Positions 37,411 to 46,687 of a stretch of 64,000 nt of DNA are shown piece after piece. Each line of letters begins with the position of its first letter. Position 1 is the first letter of the stretch. This stretch comes from Paeniglutamicibacter psychrophenolicus (lineage in GTDB: Bacteria; Actinomycetota; Actinomycetes; Actinomycetales; Micrococcaceae): the NCBI RefSeq assembly GCF_017876575.1, contig NZ_JAGIOE010000001.1, positions 3,948,443 through 4,012,442 on the forward strand, read 5' to 3'. The notes under the pieces were generated by a model. That model had not been told where the DNA came from. It made no database searches and saw only the letters and a list, made by a program, of their open reading frames with translations. The translations under genes were made by a program, and so were the position numbers.

Positions 37411-38097
37411 CTAGGAGGTCTTTTCTTCCACGAGCTTGAGCACCGTGTCGGCGAGTTCCTCGGCCTGGGCTATGTCTTGCCGGGTGTCGGTTCCGCCCAT
37501 GACGGCCACCGTGATGACGTTTTGCCCCTCCAGCGCGTTGACCGAAACCGTCGAGATCGTTGTGTCTCCGGCGCTGGTGCTGGTCTGGATGGCGGAGGTC
37601 TTCGACGCGGCGGTCTTGGCCGCCAGCGGCTTGACGCCCATCGTGGTTTCCTGTCCCTGCAACGAGAAGGAGAAATTGGCGCAGTCCTTGAGGATCTCCT
37701 CGGCCTGGGCCATGTTGGTAGCCGCATCGGCCGGGTCGCCGTAGGAGGCCAGGCCCACCTGGATTCCTTGGAGCGGTGTGGATCCGGGCAGCGACACCGA
37801 AACCACGTTCATCTTTTCCAGTTCCTCGGCGATGTCGCCACCGACGAATTCCGTGCAGGATTCCGGGGTGACCTTCATGGCCTTGCGTGCTTTTTCGGCC
37901 AGCGGAATCTGGGTCTTTAGCGATTCCTTGTCGATGATGATCGCCTTGTCGTTGTCCCCTGCGACCACGTTGGCGATGTCGGAGAGCGCCCGGGCGTCCA
38001 GTTGCCCGGCCGCCGCGGCGGTGGAGCCGGCATCGGCGCAGCCGGTAAGCAGCAGGGCGGCGGCGAGCGGGAACAACAACAGGGCGCGTTTTTTCAC
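37411..38097 (-). CDS. Lipoprotein, second of three paralogues
   Basis: A 228-aa lipoprotein: MKKRALLLFPLAAALLLTGCAD, Cys at 20. It has almost no linker. SCTEFVGGDIAEELEKMNVVSVSLPG and CANFSFSLQGQETTMGVKPLA match the corresponding parts of the flanking lipoproteins. The start is GTG 38095-38097. It is separated from the next gene by 135 nt, so each copy may have its own promoter. Function unknown. Confidence 0.78.
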   Translation of the reverse strand: MKKRALLLFPLAAALLLTGCADAGSTAAAAGQLDARALSDIANVVAGDNDKAIIIDKESLKTQIPLAEKARKAMKVTPESCTEFVGGDIAEELEKMNVVSVSLPGSTPLQGIQVGLASYGDPADAATNMAQAEEILKDCANFSFSLQGQETTMGVKPLAAKTAASKTSAIQTSTSAGDTTISTVSVNALEGQNVITVAVMGGTDTRQDIAQAEELADTVLKLVEEKTS

Positions 38098-38261
38098 GAA
38101 AAATCCTCATCAAATGCGGGGCAATGCCGGCGGCAACGGGATGCGGATGCTCCGTCGGCCAAACCCCAAGCTTAGGAGTAGGGGGTGACGGTTGGGGAAC
38201 CCGCACCGGGGTCCGGGCGCGCCGCCATGGGCGGTTGCTGCGGCAAACGCGTCGCAAGTCC

Positions 38262-39077
38262 CTACGGGGCCGCAGCCGCCGCGGGCTCGATGCCGCGCAT
38301 GATTCCGAGCATCGATTCGACGTCGGCCAGCGCCAGGGCGGTGGTTTCCTCCACGGTCCCCTTCACGGTCCTGGTGGCGGTCAGCATCGTGTGCCCGTCA
38401 ATGGCCCGCACCGAGACCCTCCGGGTCTTGGCCTTCCCGTTGACGCTTTCGAGCATGGTTGCCGAGGTGTACGGGGCCGAGCTGGTGGCTTCCAAGCGCG
38501 AAAGCGTGGAGGTGATCTTCTGGCCGTCCGCCGAGACGGTGTACTTGCCGCAGGACTCGTCCAGATGCTGCTGCGCTGCCACGTCGGCCACCAGGGCGTC
38601 GCGGTCCCGGTAGGAGGCCACCGTCAGGTCCCCGCCGGCCTCGGGCGGAAGCACGGCGGCCGCCATCGCGGCCTGGTCCAGTTGCTCCTTGAGGCTGCCG
38701 ATGCCGTAGAGCCCGCACTTGGCCGGGACCACGGTGATGCCCTCGAGCCATTTCTCGGCCGCCGGCAACTGACCGCGCAGGGCGTCCTGGTCGTTGACCT
38801 TGGTCCCCGCGGTGGCATCGGCCCACTGCTGCACGGCACCCTTCAGCGCCGCGGCATCGAGGTACGCCAGCTCCGTGGTGGCGCTTGGCTCCCCGGTGGT
38901 GGACCCCGGGGTGCTTCCGGGGCCCGGGACCGTCACCGGTCCCTGGTGCGTCGGGGTCTGGGTGGCGGGGTCCGGCGCGTTGCTGCAGCCGGCCACCGCC
39001 AGCAGCAGGCAGGCGGTGGCCAGGGCGGTGATGGCCCTGGAGCGGGATTCGTTGGTCCGTGGTGGTGGGGACGTCAC
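38262..39077 (-). CDS. Lipoprotein, third of three paralogues
   Basis: A 271-aa lipoprotein. The signal is SRAITALATACLLLAVAGCSN with the Cys near residue 28, followed by a Pro/Thr linker. KCGLYGIGSLKEQLDQAAMAAAVLPPEAGG and CGKYTVSADGQKITSTLSRLEA correspond to the conserved blocks of the two downstream lipoproteins. The start is set at GTG 39075-39077, with GGAAAG upstream; the frame is open to 39284 without a signal-like sequence there. Function unknown. Confidence 0.75.
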   Translation of the reverse strand: MTSPPPRTNESRSRAITALATACLLLAVAGCSNAPDPATQTPTHQGPVTVPGPGSTPGSTTGEPSATTELAYLDAAALKGAVQQWADATAGTKVNDQDALRGQLPAAEKWLEGITVVPAKCGLYGIGSLKEQLDQAAMAAAVLPPEAGGDLTVASYRDRDALVADVAAQQHLDESCGKYTVSADGQKITSTLSRLEATSSAPYTSATMLESVNGKAKTRRVSVRAIDGHTMLTATRTVKGTVEETTALALADVESMLGIMRGIEPAAAAAP

Positions 39078-39153
39078 GTCTGGCTTTCCGGTCGGCTGCC
39101 CACGGTTTGGGGCGCTGTGTCGGTGGTCGGTGGATGCCGGGGGTGCCGGCGGG

Positions 39154-40062
39154 TCAGAAGAGGATGGTGGCGAATTCGCCGACCTCTTCAAACCCGACCT
39201 TGCGGTACGTCGCAATGGCCGGGGCGTTGTAGTCGTTGACGTAGAGACTGGTGGTGGGGGCCAGACGCAGGGCATAGTCGGCAACTGCCGCCATGTAGCC
39301 GGCCGCCATGGACTTGCCGCGGTGCTCCGGGTTCATCCAGACGCCCTGGATCTGCGTGGCCCGCGTGGTGACGGTGCCCAGCTCGGCCTTGAAACGAACC
39401 GCCCCGCCCTCGTCGAGGTCGATGAGCGAATGCCCGGAATGGATCAGCGAGCGGACCCGGGAGCGGTAGAAAGACCCGCCGTTGGCCAACGGGGAGTAGC
39501 CGAGCTCCTCCTCGAACATCTTGGCGCAGGCGGGCAGGACCAGCTCGTACTCCCCCGCATGGCTGGCGCGCAGCGTCCGGTTCGGTTCGATCGCCGGGGT
39601 GCCCGTCAGGGTCATCAGCGGCTGGCTGGGCCGGACGCTGAAGGCCTGTTGCGGGCCCTCGGCCAGCACCTTCCACATCCCCATGACCGCGTCGGCGGGG
39701 CCGAAGCAGGAGGCGAAGGTGCGGTTCAACGACCTGACGGCCAGCCCGAATTCCTCGGCGTCGTCGGCGGTGATGTTGATCGGGACGATGTTGGCCCCGA
39801 TCCAGCAGGCCGAGACCAGCAGGCCCCCCTCGAAGCGTCCGATGACCAGCGAGCCGCCCAGGCCCGGGCGGGCCGATCCGGTGACCGAAAGCTGCGCATC
39901 CATGAAGATGTTCGCGACCGGGTCGGCCGAAACGAGGGCACGGAGAGAGGCGGTGTCCGCGTCGTCAAGGACGCGGATACCTGGTGCCAGCGGCTCTCCT
40001 GCCCCCGGGTTACGTCTAGCCGACGGTAACCACGGGGCCACTTTGGACAGGATTTTCTCCAT
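39154..40062 (-). CDS. GNAT-family acetyltransferase with DUF4081 domain
   Basis: A 302-aa protein. The N-terminal half ([19 protein letters not shown]... [21 protein letters not shown]) is the DUF4081 domain. The C-terminal half is a GNAT fold with [28 protein letters not shown] (acetyl-CoA loop) and [33 protein letters not shown] at the end. It commonly follows ispG in this group; the acceptor substrate is unknown. The start at ATG 40060-40062 makes it overlap the end of ispG by 47 nt. A GTG at 40041 would shorten this overlap. Confidence 0.88.
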   Translation of the reverse strand: MEKILSKVAPWLPSARRNPGAGEPLAPGIRVLDDADTASLRALVSADPVANIFMDAQLSVTGSARPGLGGSLVIGRFEGGLLVSACWIGANIVPINITADDAEEFGLAVRSLNRTFASCFGPADAVMGMWKVLAEGPQQAFSVRPSQPLMTLTGTPAIEPNRTLRASHAGEYELVLPACAKMFEEELGYSPLANGGSFYRSRVRSLIHSGHSLIDLDEGGAVRFKAELGTVTTRATQIQGVWMNPEHRGKSMAAGYMAAVADYALRLAPTTSLYVNDYNAPAIATYRKVGFEEVGEFATILF

Positions 40063-41227
40063 CCGCGTTCCCCATTTCCTCGGCGATGCGCATCGCCTCT
40101 TCAATCAGTGTCTCAACAATCTGGTCTTCGGGCACGGTCTTGATGATTTTGCCCTTCACAAAGATCTGGCCCTTGCCGTTGCCGGAGGCCACACCGAGGT
40201 CCGCCTCGCGGGCCTCGCCCGGCCCGTTGACGACGCAACCCATGACGGCCACGCGCAGCGGTACCTCGAGTCCCTCGAGCCCGGCGGTGACCTGGTCGGC
40301 CAGCGTGTAGACATCCACCTGGGCGCGGCCGCAGGAGGGGCAGGAGACGATTTCGAGCTTGCGCGGGCGCAGGTTCAGCGACTGCAGGATCTGCGCACCG
40401 ACCTTGACCTCCTCGACCGGCGGGGCGGAGAGCGAGACGCGGATGGTGTCGCCGATGCCCTTGGACAGCAGGGCGCCGAAGGCCGTGGCCGACTTGATGG
40501 TGCCCTGGAAGGCCGGTCCGGCCTCGGTGACGCCCAGGTGCAGCGGCCAGTCGCCGCGTTCGGCCAGCAGCTCGTAGGCGCGGACCATGATGACCGGGTC
40601 GTTGTGCTTGACGGAGATCTTGAAGTCGTGGAAGTCGTGTTCCTCGAAGAGCGAGGCTTCCCAGACCGCGGACTCGACCAGCGCCTCGGGGGTTGCCTTG
40701 CCGTACTTCTCCATCAGGCGCGGATCCAGCGAGCCGGCGTTGACGCCGATGCGGATGGAGGTGCCGGCGGCCTTGGCGGCGGCGGCGATCTGCTTGACCT
40801 GGTCGTCGAACTTTCGGATGTTGCCCGGGTTCACGCGGACCGCGGCACAGCCGGCGTCGATCGCGGCGAAGACGTACTTCGGCTGGAAGTGGATGTCGGC
40901 GATCACCGGGATCTGCGACTTCTTCGCGATGATCGGCAACGCCAGGGCGTCGTCGGCCGAGGGGCAGGCAACGCGCACGATGTCACAGCCGGTGGCGGTG
41001 AGTTCGGCGATCTGCTGCAGCGTGGCGTTGATGTCGGTGGTGGGAGTCGTGGTCATCGACTGGATGGAAATGGGGCTGTCCGAGCCTACGCCGACGGAGC
41101 CCACCTTGATTTGGCGGGTCTTGCGTCGCGGGGCAAGGATCGGTGGCGGTGCCGATGGCATGCCGAGGCTGACCGGGATCGAGGTCAAGATTTCCTCCGT
41201 GATGTTGAGTGTGGAAGGTTTTTCCAT
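40016..41227 (-). CDS. ispG: 4-hydroxy-3-methylbut-2-en-1-yl diphosphate synthase
   Basis: A 403-aa [4Fe-4S] enzyme of the MEP isoprenoid pathway that reduces MEcPP to [42 protein letters not shown] after DIVRVACPS, and RVNPGNI are conserved. The cluster ligands are in [12 protein letters not shown] and [15 protein letters not shown]. The ATG at 41225-41227 follows GGGGGGATA. Here the gene is separated from rseP and dxr, also of this neighbourhood, by about 8 kb of accessory genes. Confidence 0.96.
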   Translation of the reverse strand: MEKPSTLNITEEILTSIPVSLGMPSAPPPILAPRRKTRQIKVGSVGVGSDSPISIQSMTTTPTTDINATLQQIAELTATGCDIVRVACPSADDALALPIIAKKSQIPVIADIHFQPKYVFAAIDAGCAAVRVNPGNIRKFDDQVKQIAAAAKAAGTSIRIGVNAGSLDPRLMEKYGKATPEALVESAVWEASLFEEHDFHDFKISVKHNDPVIMVRAYELLAERGDWPLHLGVTEAGPAFQGTIKSATAFGALLSKGIGDTIRVSLSAPPVEEVKVGAQILQSLNLRPRKLEIVSCPSCGRAQVDVYTLADQVTAGLEGLEVPLRVAVMGCVVNGPGEAREADLGVASGNGKGQIFVKGKIIKTVPEDQIVETLIEEAMRIAEEMGNADGENPVQSGPVVTVG

Positions 41228-41329
41228 TATCCCCCCTGCGTGCCCGCTTGCGGGGCCCAAATCTCGCAGGGCGAAGCCCCCAACGCGGGCACGGCGCCAA
41301 ACGGCCGTGATCACGCGGGGTTTGGAGGA

Positions 41330-41629
41330 TCAGGCGTGGTGAGCGAGCTCACCGGTCACGGGGCTCCATTCGGTGATCCGCAGCACCGCAATGGCGCCAT
41401 GGATCGCGAAGGGGTCGTTGGCCAGGGTCTCGGCCAGTGCGGCCTGGGTCGGGGAGGAAATCAGCAACAGGGCGCCGGAACCATCGACGTAGGGGCCGGA
41501 GGCGACCAGGGCGAGGCCGTCTCCGTTGGCGCCGAGACCGGCAAGGAATTCACGGTGCTTGGGGCGATGCTCATCGCGCGTGGCGTCGGAACCGGCGGCG
41601 TACACGTATTCAACTGCGAAAACACTCAT
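41330..41629 (-). CDS. YciI-family protein
   Basis: A 99-aa protein: MSVFAVEYVYAAGSDATRDEHRPKHREFLAGL, then ALVASGPYVDGSGALLLISSPTQAALAETLANDPF. The His of RPKHREF and the Asp of the NDPF block are the conserved pair of the YciI fold. Members are small ferredoxin-like proteins of mostly unknown function. It starts at ATG 41627-41629 and lies 102 nt upstream of ispG on the same strand. Confidence 0.85.
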   Translation of the reverse strand: MSVFAVEYVYAAGSDATRDEHRPKHREFLAGLGANGDGLALVASGPYVDGSGALLLISSPTQAALAETLANDPFAIHGAIAVLRITEWSPVTGELAHHA

Positions 41630-41845
41630 GGGCACCAGCGTATACGGAACCCTGCCACTTCCCGGCACCGAGGCATTGAGCCCGGCGGGCCCCTTCCGGG
41701 CCCTTGCCCCGCCCCGTAGGGCCTCGGGCCGCATGTCGGCACGGGGTTCCCCACTGCCTCGTCGTCCCGGGCCGAAACCCCTGGCTTCGGGCCACCCGCT
41801 GGTTGGCTGCTGGCCGCACGGCGGTGTATCTTGGGGTCCATAAAC

Positions 41846-41900
41846 ACCGGCCCCTCTGACTGCCACCGACTTTTACGTCACCGTCAGCCCAAGGGCCGGT
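41846..41900. terminator. Compound hairpin upstream of the DUF1801 gene
   Basis: ACCGGCCC (41846-41853) pairs with GGGCCGGT (41893-41900), with an inner CTGAC/GTCAG stem (41856-41860, 41883-41887). TTTTCGTCTT follows on the plus strand. It may be an intrinsic terminator or attenuator; no upstream plus-strand gene is apparent. Confidence 0.5.
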
Positions 41901-42062
41901 TTTCGTCTTAACAATCCAGGGGATTCGCCGCTTGCTGCCTGCCGTTTCACCGTGAGCCGGAGGCAAATCCGAATCGGTCAGGATTCGAGAAGTACCTCCG
42001 GGGCTTCCTCCGTAGGATGGGTTCCAGGAACACCCACGCAACCACCACGGAGGAATAGAACC

Positions 42063-42536
42063 ATGTCCGACACGGAATCAACCACTGCCGACGGAAGCTT
42101 CTCCACCCAGGAACGCGCGGCTATGAAGTCCCGCGCCAAGGAACTGAAGACCGAGGCCAAGCGGGCCAGTGCCGCCCAGAAGGCAGCAGCGGATGCCGCC
42201 GATGTGTCGGCCAAGATCGCCGCGATGCCCGAGGGCGACAGGCAGATGGCCGAGCGCCTCCACTCGATCGTCGCCGAGGTGGCCCCGGACCTGGCCCCGA
42301 AGCTCTACTACGGCCAGCCGGGGTATGCCCGTGACGGGAAGGTCGTGTGCTTCTTCCGCAGCGGGCAGATGGACAAGCTGCGCTACTCCACGTTCGGCCT
42401 CAGTCCCCATGCCGCACTCGACACCAGCGACGGGCTGTGGCCGACGTCCTACGCACTGCATAACGCCACCGAGAAGGCCTGGGACCAGGTGGCCGAACTC
42501 ATCGGTCGCGCGGCTACCGCGCCCTCCGACTCCTAA
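42063..42536 (+). CDS. DUF1801-domain protein
   Basis: A 157-aa protein. Residues 1-55 are a charged Ala/Lys/Glu helix. The C-terminal part (LHSIVAEVAPDLAPKLYYGQPGYARDGKVVCFFRSGQMDKLRYSTFGL) fits the DUF1801/YdhG fold. Function is not established. The ATG follows GGAGG. It is first of a plus-strand row with VOC and GyrI-like genes (gaps of 9 and 44 nt), most likely one operon. Confidence 0.8.
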   Translation: MSDTESTTADGSFSTQERAAMKSRAKELKTEAKRASAAQKAAADAADVSAKIAAMPEGDRQMAERLHSIVAEVAPDLAPKLYYGQPGYARDGKVVCFFRSGQMDKLRYSTFGLSPHAALDTSDGLWPTSYALHNATEKAWDQVAELIGRAATAPSDS

Positions 42537-42545
42537 GGATCATCC

Positions 42546-43322
42546 ATGCCCTTCTCATTGAATTCCCTCTCCGTTTCCTGCCTGGACGTGCCCGCGGCCG
42601 CCGACTTCTACCGAAACGTCTTCTCGACCCCGGCCACGGCTGACGGCGAATCCATCGCCATTGACCTGCACGGGACCGGACGCCTCGAGCTCGTCCCGGC
42701 ACAGCCCGCCGAATCGGCTCCCGGCCCGAGCACCGCCTACCAACGTTCCGTGCTGACCTACATCCTTCCCGGGCCCAGCGATGTCCGGGCCGTGATGGAT
42801 TCCGCCGCTGCCCACGGCGCCGACATCTTCAAGCCCGCCCGGAAGGCACTCTTCGGCTCGTTCTCCGGGTCGTTCATGGCACCGGACGGGACCGTCTGGA
42901 AACTGGCAGCCGCCGGAAAGGACACCGCTTCCCCGGAAGGTGTCGCGCGGCCCACCGAGACCACGGTGATCCTCGGCGTCAGGGAGCCCAAGGCCTCGAA
43001 GGCGTTCTACGCCGCGCTCGGGATGAGCGTGGACCGGGACTATGGCAACAAGTACATCGACTTCGTGCCCGCGGACGGCGCCTCCCGGCTCTGCCTGATG
43101 CAGGAGCCGGTGCTCGCCAAGGACGTGGGCGCCGGGGACCCGCACGTCGGCAGCTCCACGGTCACGCTCACGCACCATGCCGCATCGCCCGCCGAAGCGG
43201 AGCGGATCGTTTCGGCCGCCGTCGCCGGCGGCGGCACGCAAACCGGCCACCAGGATCCGGGCCTGGCCATGATCGCTGACCCCGATGGCCACCGCTGGCT
43301 CATCTCTGCCCCGCGTCCCTGA
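42546..43322 (+). CDS. VOC (glyoxalase/bleomycin-resistance) family protein
   Basis: A 258-aa protein made of two VOC modules of about 125 residues: the first begins LNSLSVSCLDVPAAADFYRNVF, the second VILGVREPKASKAFYAALGMSVDRDYGNKYIDF, and it ends DPGLAMIADPDGHRWLISAPRP. VOC proteins bind metals or small molecules. The usual metal-ligand pattern is incomplete, so a catalytic role is unsure. It follows the DUF1801 gene by nine bases. Confidence 0.82.
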   Translation: MPFSLNSLSVSCLDVPAAADFYRNVFSTPATADGESIAIDLHGTGRLELVPAQPAESAPGPSTAYQRSVLTYILPGPSDVRAVMDSAAAHGADIFKPARKALFGSFSGSFMAPDGTVWKLAAAGKDTASPEGVARPTETTVILGVREPKASKAFYAALGMSVDRDYGNKYIDFVPADGASRLCLMQEPVLAKDVGAGDPHVGSSTVTLTHHAASPAEAERIVSAAVAGGGTQTGHQDPGLAMIADPDGHRWLISAPRP

Positions 43323-43366
43323 GCCAAGGGAAGCTCCCGCCTCGCCTTCCGAACACAAGGATCCAT

Positions 43367-43987
43367 GTGGCAGCGAAAATAGACTTCAAGAACACGCTTG
43401 AGGGCTACCGGGCGAAACACGGTGAATTCCGGGTCCTGGACATTCCCGAGATGCAGTACCTGATGGTTGACGGGCTCGGCGACCCGAACAGCTCCCCGGC
43501 CTTTGCCGAGGCACTCGAGGCCCTGTACCCGGTGGCGTACAAGCTGAAGTTTGCCAGCAAGCTGGAGCTTGACCGAGACTACGTCGTCCCTCCCCTGGAG
43601 GGCCTGTGGTGGGCCGGGGACATGGACTCCTTCACGGTGTCCCGCGACAAGTCGCGGTGGGACTGGACGATGATGCTGATGGTGCCCGAATGGATCGAGC
43701 GGGACATTTTCGAGGCCGCCCTCGGGAAGGTGGGCTCGAAGAATCCACCGGTGCGCCCGGGCGATGTCCGTCTGGGGTCCCTGGCCGAGGGCCGTTGCGT
43801 GCAGATCCTGCACGTGGGCTCCTTCGACGATGAGGGGCCGGTCCTGGAACGGATGCACCACGAGTTCATCCCCCGCCACGGGCTCCGGCTCGAGGGCAAG
43901 CACCACGAGATCTACCTCAGTGATTTCCGCAGGACCGCCCCGGAGAAGCAGCGCACTATCCTTCGCCAACCCGTTGTCGCGGCGTAG
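43367..43987 (+). CDS. GyrI-like small-molecule-binding domain protein
   Basis: A 206-aa protein: FRVLDIPEMQYLMVDGLGDPNSSPAFAEALEALYPVAYKLKFASK is the typical start, with LEGLWWAG and GRCVQILHVGSFDDEGPVLERMHHEFI later. It lacks the DNA-binding part of MerR/AraC relatives, so it is a stand-alone binding protein, possibly hydrolysing or sequestering small compounds. The start is GTG 43367; an ATG two bases upstream is out of frame. Third gene of the DUF1801-VOC-GyrI row. Confidence 0.85.
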   Translation: MAAKIDFKNTLEGYRAKHGEFRVLDIPEMQYLMVDGLGDPNSSPAFAEALEALYPVAYKLKFASKLELDRDYVVPPLEGLWWAGDMDSFTVSRDKSRWDWTMMLMVPEWIERDIFEAALGKVGSKNPPVRPGDVRLGSLAEGRCVQILHVGSFDDEGPVLERMHHEFIPRHGLRLEGKHHEIYLSDFRRTAPEKQRTILRQPVVAA

Positions 43988-44130
43988 CCGGGCAGCAGCG
44001 CCCGCCCTCCGGTAGGCCCGTGGCGGGCGAATGCCTGAGTGGGTCCATCCGCAGCTGTTCGCACCCTGATTCGGGGCGCGAACGCCCGCGGATTCCCCAG
44101 TCGATTTCCGCGGTGCTCCCTGGCCGGTAA

Positions 44131-44448
44131 GCCTCCGCCGTTGCGGCCGAGAGCCTTTTCGCACCGGAAATCACCGCACGCCTGATCCAGGCCTTTGTAT
44201 CCCGCCCGCCGGTTCCTGCCGGGTTGCCCGAGGTCCTGCGGCCGTTGACCGGCAGGGAGCTGGAGGTCTTTTCCGCGCTGTCGCTGGGGTTGTCGAACGC
44301 GGAGATCGGGGCCCGGCTGTACTTGGGCGAAACCACCGTGAAGACCCACGTCACCAAGATCCTGGGCAAGCTCGGGCTGCGCGACAGGAACCAGGCGGTG
44401 GTACTGGCCTACGAGTGCGGGTACCGCTCCCCCTGCGGCGGATCTTGA
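44131..44448 (+). pseudogene. 5'-truncated LuxR/NarL-type response regulator
   Basis: The open frame encodes [17 protein letters not shown]..., the linker seen in NarL/FixJ regulators, then the full [66 protein letters not shown] at 44128-44130 closes the frame just upstream and no receiver domain precedes it, so the N-terminal 120 or so residues are lost. A TTG at 44224 could still give a 74-aa DNA-binding fragment. No histidine kinase adjoins it. Confidence 0.75.
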
Positions 44449-44598
44449 GACGCGGCGGAAAAGCGGCAGCCCATGAAGTTTGTGGAGCACTGTGTATCCG
44501 CGATCCAACGGGAACCCACCGCCGCAGCACCGTCCACCTCACAGCGTGGCGCCCATGCACCTATGCGTTCGTCTGGGTGAAGGGCAGGGTTCATGCCG

Positions 44599-45996
44599 TC
44601 ATCCGGCGTCCTCGGCAGCGATCGCCTGCGCGACGGCGGCAAGGGACACCGTCACGTCATCGTCGTCCGTGGCCCAGTTGCTCACCGAGATTCGCAGGAC
44701 GTCCCTGCCCGCCCAGCGAGAGCCTGACATCCAGGTCGTGCCGTCGGCAATGATCCGCGCCGTGATGCTCCGGGTCCGCTCGTCGGAGCCGAAGCTCACG
44801 CACACCTGGGTGAAGACAACGTCGTTGAGCACGTCAACGCCGGGCATACGCTCCAGTGCCTGGGCAAATGCCTGCGCGTGGGCAACCAGCTCGTCGACGA
44901 GTGCCGCGACACCGGAGCGTCCGAGTGAGCGCAACGCTGCCCACACGGGCACGCCACGAGCACGGCGGGAAAACTCAGGGACCTTTTCGAACGGGTCGCC
45001 GGGGCCGCGGTCGTCGTTCACCAAGTAGCTGGTGTGCACGCCGAAAACCGAGCGGACCACTTCGGGCCTTGACACGATGGCCACCCCGCAGTCGTAGGGG
45101 ACATTGAGCGTCTTGTGTGCATCAGTTGCCCACGAGTCGCAGTTCTCGAGCCCGGCGAGCCGATGGCGGTGCGTCGGGCTTGCGGCAGCCCACAGCCCGA
45201 AAGCGCCGTCAACATGCACCCAGGCCCCGTGCCCATGGGCAATGTCAGCAGCCTCGGCCATGGGGTCGCACGCCCCGGAATGCAGGTTTCCGGCCTGCAG
45301 GCAGACGATCGCCGGCCCGCTGGCAGCCTCCAGCGCCTTGGCAAGCGCGCCAGGGATCAGGCGTCCCTGCGCGTCGACCGCGACCTCGGCAGGCTTGCCG
45401 AGTCCGAGGTATTTGAGCGCGAGGTCAACGGAGGCATGGCGTTCTCCGCCGACAAGGACCCTCACCCTGGGTGCTCCCGCCAGACCGTCGGTGTCGAGAT
45501 CCCAGCCAGCTTCATTGAGCACATGCGCCCTGGCCGCGGCAAGCCCGACGAAATTTGCTCCTGTTGCACCGGTGGTGAATCCGACATCGGCCCCGGCCGG
45601 CAGCCCCAACAGCTCAAGCAGCCAGATTCCGGCGGCCTCTTCGGCTGCAGCGGTGGCCGGAGTGGCAAAGCGCATGGCCGCGTTTTGGTCCCAGGCACTG
45701 ACCAACCAGTCCGCAGCCAGTGCAGCAGGGAGAGTGCCACCAATGACCCAGCCAAAGAACCTGCCCGAGGGCATCGCCATCAACCCTGGCTCCGCGAGGC
45801 GTGCGAGTTCGTCGACGACGGAACCCGCGTCCATTGGTTGCTCCTGCAGGGGTGCCGAGAACTTGGCGAACAGCTCGTCGGCGTTTATCCGGGGACCGAC
45901 GGCACGTGCTGGGAGGGACTCGAGCCAGCCACTTGCGTGCGCATGCGCGCGGTCAAGGGCGGCGCGATACTCCCCGGCCTGTCCGTGGGTTTTCAT
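44599..45996 (-). CDS. PLP-dependent group II decarboxylase
   Basis: A 465-aa protein of the aromatic-L-amino-acid / glutamate decarboxylase group. FTTGATGANFVGLAAARAHVL forms the phosphate cup, GAWVHVDGAFGLWAAAS holds the Asp that contacts the PLP ring nitrogen, and DSWATDAHKTLNVPYDCG carries the Schiff-base Lys295. The substrate cannot be fixed from sequence. I chose ATG 45994-45996, with GGAGG ten bases before it; a further ATG at 46062 lacks a ribosome site. It is a single gene, unrelated to its neighbours. Confidence 0.87.
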   Translation of the reverse strand: MKTHGQAGEYRAALDRAHAHASGWLESLPARAVGPRINADELFAKFSAPLQEQPMDAGSVVDELARLAEPGLMAMPSGRFFGWVIGGTLPAALAADWLVSAWDQNAAMRFATPATAAAEEAAGIWLLELLGLPAGADVGFTTGATGANFVGLAAARAHVLNEAGWDLDTDGLAGAPRVRVLVGGERHASVDLALKYLGLGKPAEVAVDAQGRLIPGALAKALEAASGPAIVCLQAGNLHSGACDPMAEAADIAHGHGAWVHVDGAFGLWAAASPTHRHRLAGLENCDSWATDAHKTLNVPYDCGVAIVSRPEVVRSVFGVHTSYLVNDDRGPGDPFEKVPEFSRRARGVPVWAALRSLGRSGVAALVDELVAHAQAFAQALERMPGVDVLNDVVFTQVCVSFGSDERTRSITARIIADGTTWMSGSRWAGRDVLRISVSNWATDDDDVTVSLAAVAQAIAAEDAG

Positions 45997-46216
45997 GACC
46001 TCGATGCCTCCAAACTGCAGCACGGTTGGAGCTGCCGGAAAGGGTGTCTGCCGGTGGGACATTACGATACGCCGCCAACAACATCGCGGACAGGGTGCCA
46101 AGGCCATTGCGACCACGATGGCTACGCCGATCCACCATCCGCCGCCCGGGCAATACCGCCCAGGCCGAGGCGCAGAGCACTGCCGGCCAACGGTGGGCAA
46201 GGAAGTTTCCGGGCAC

Positions 46217-46666
46217 TTAGGCAGGATCCGACGCGTCGATCCGTTGGGCCAGGTTGTTCAGTCCGGCGAGGATCAACTTTCCGTAACCGTCGTTGTCCAG
46301 TGCGTCGGCGTGTGCCAGTCCCTGGTCCAGGTGCTCCCGGGCAAGTGCGGTCCTGCCCTGGCGGTGATACCCATCGGCGAGATTCAGCTGCAGCGATGGC
46401 TGCAGTCCCTGCGCCGAAGCAATGCCGAGCGGCGCAAGAGCGTCATCCGCCAGGAAGCCGTGTTCATCAAGTGCGGCCTGGTCCCAGGCGACTTCCTTGT
46501 CCAGCTGGCTCTGGGTGTCGGCCAGGTAGTGGGCCAGGATGCACCGATGGGCATGGTCAGCTGGAACTGTGGCATTCCAGCAGTCCATCAGGAGTTCTTG
46601 ACCGCGTTCACTGTCTCCACCGAGTGCCACGGAGATGGCAGCGGTGATTGTTGTCCAGTCGATCAT
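46217..46666 (-). CDS. TPR-like small helical protein
   Basis: A 149-aa all-helical protein: DWTTITAAISVALGGDSERGQELLMDCW, then HRCILAHYLADTQSQLDKEVAWDQAALD and LQLNLADGYHRQGRTALAREHLDQGLAHADAL, which look like tetratricopeptide helices. It follows the AraC-type gene by 21 nt on the same strand with AAGGAC before the ATG, so the two form a unit. No function is known. Confidence 0.75.
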   Translation of the reverse strand: MIDWTTITAAISVALGGDSERGQELLMDCWNATVPADHAHRCILAHYLADTQSQLDKEVAWDQAALDEHGFLADDALAPLGIASAQGLQPSLQLNLADGYHRQGRTALAREHLDQGLAHADALDNDGYGKLILAGLNNLAQRIDASDPA

Positions 46667-46687
46667 GCTCGGTCCTTCGCGCTTGAA

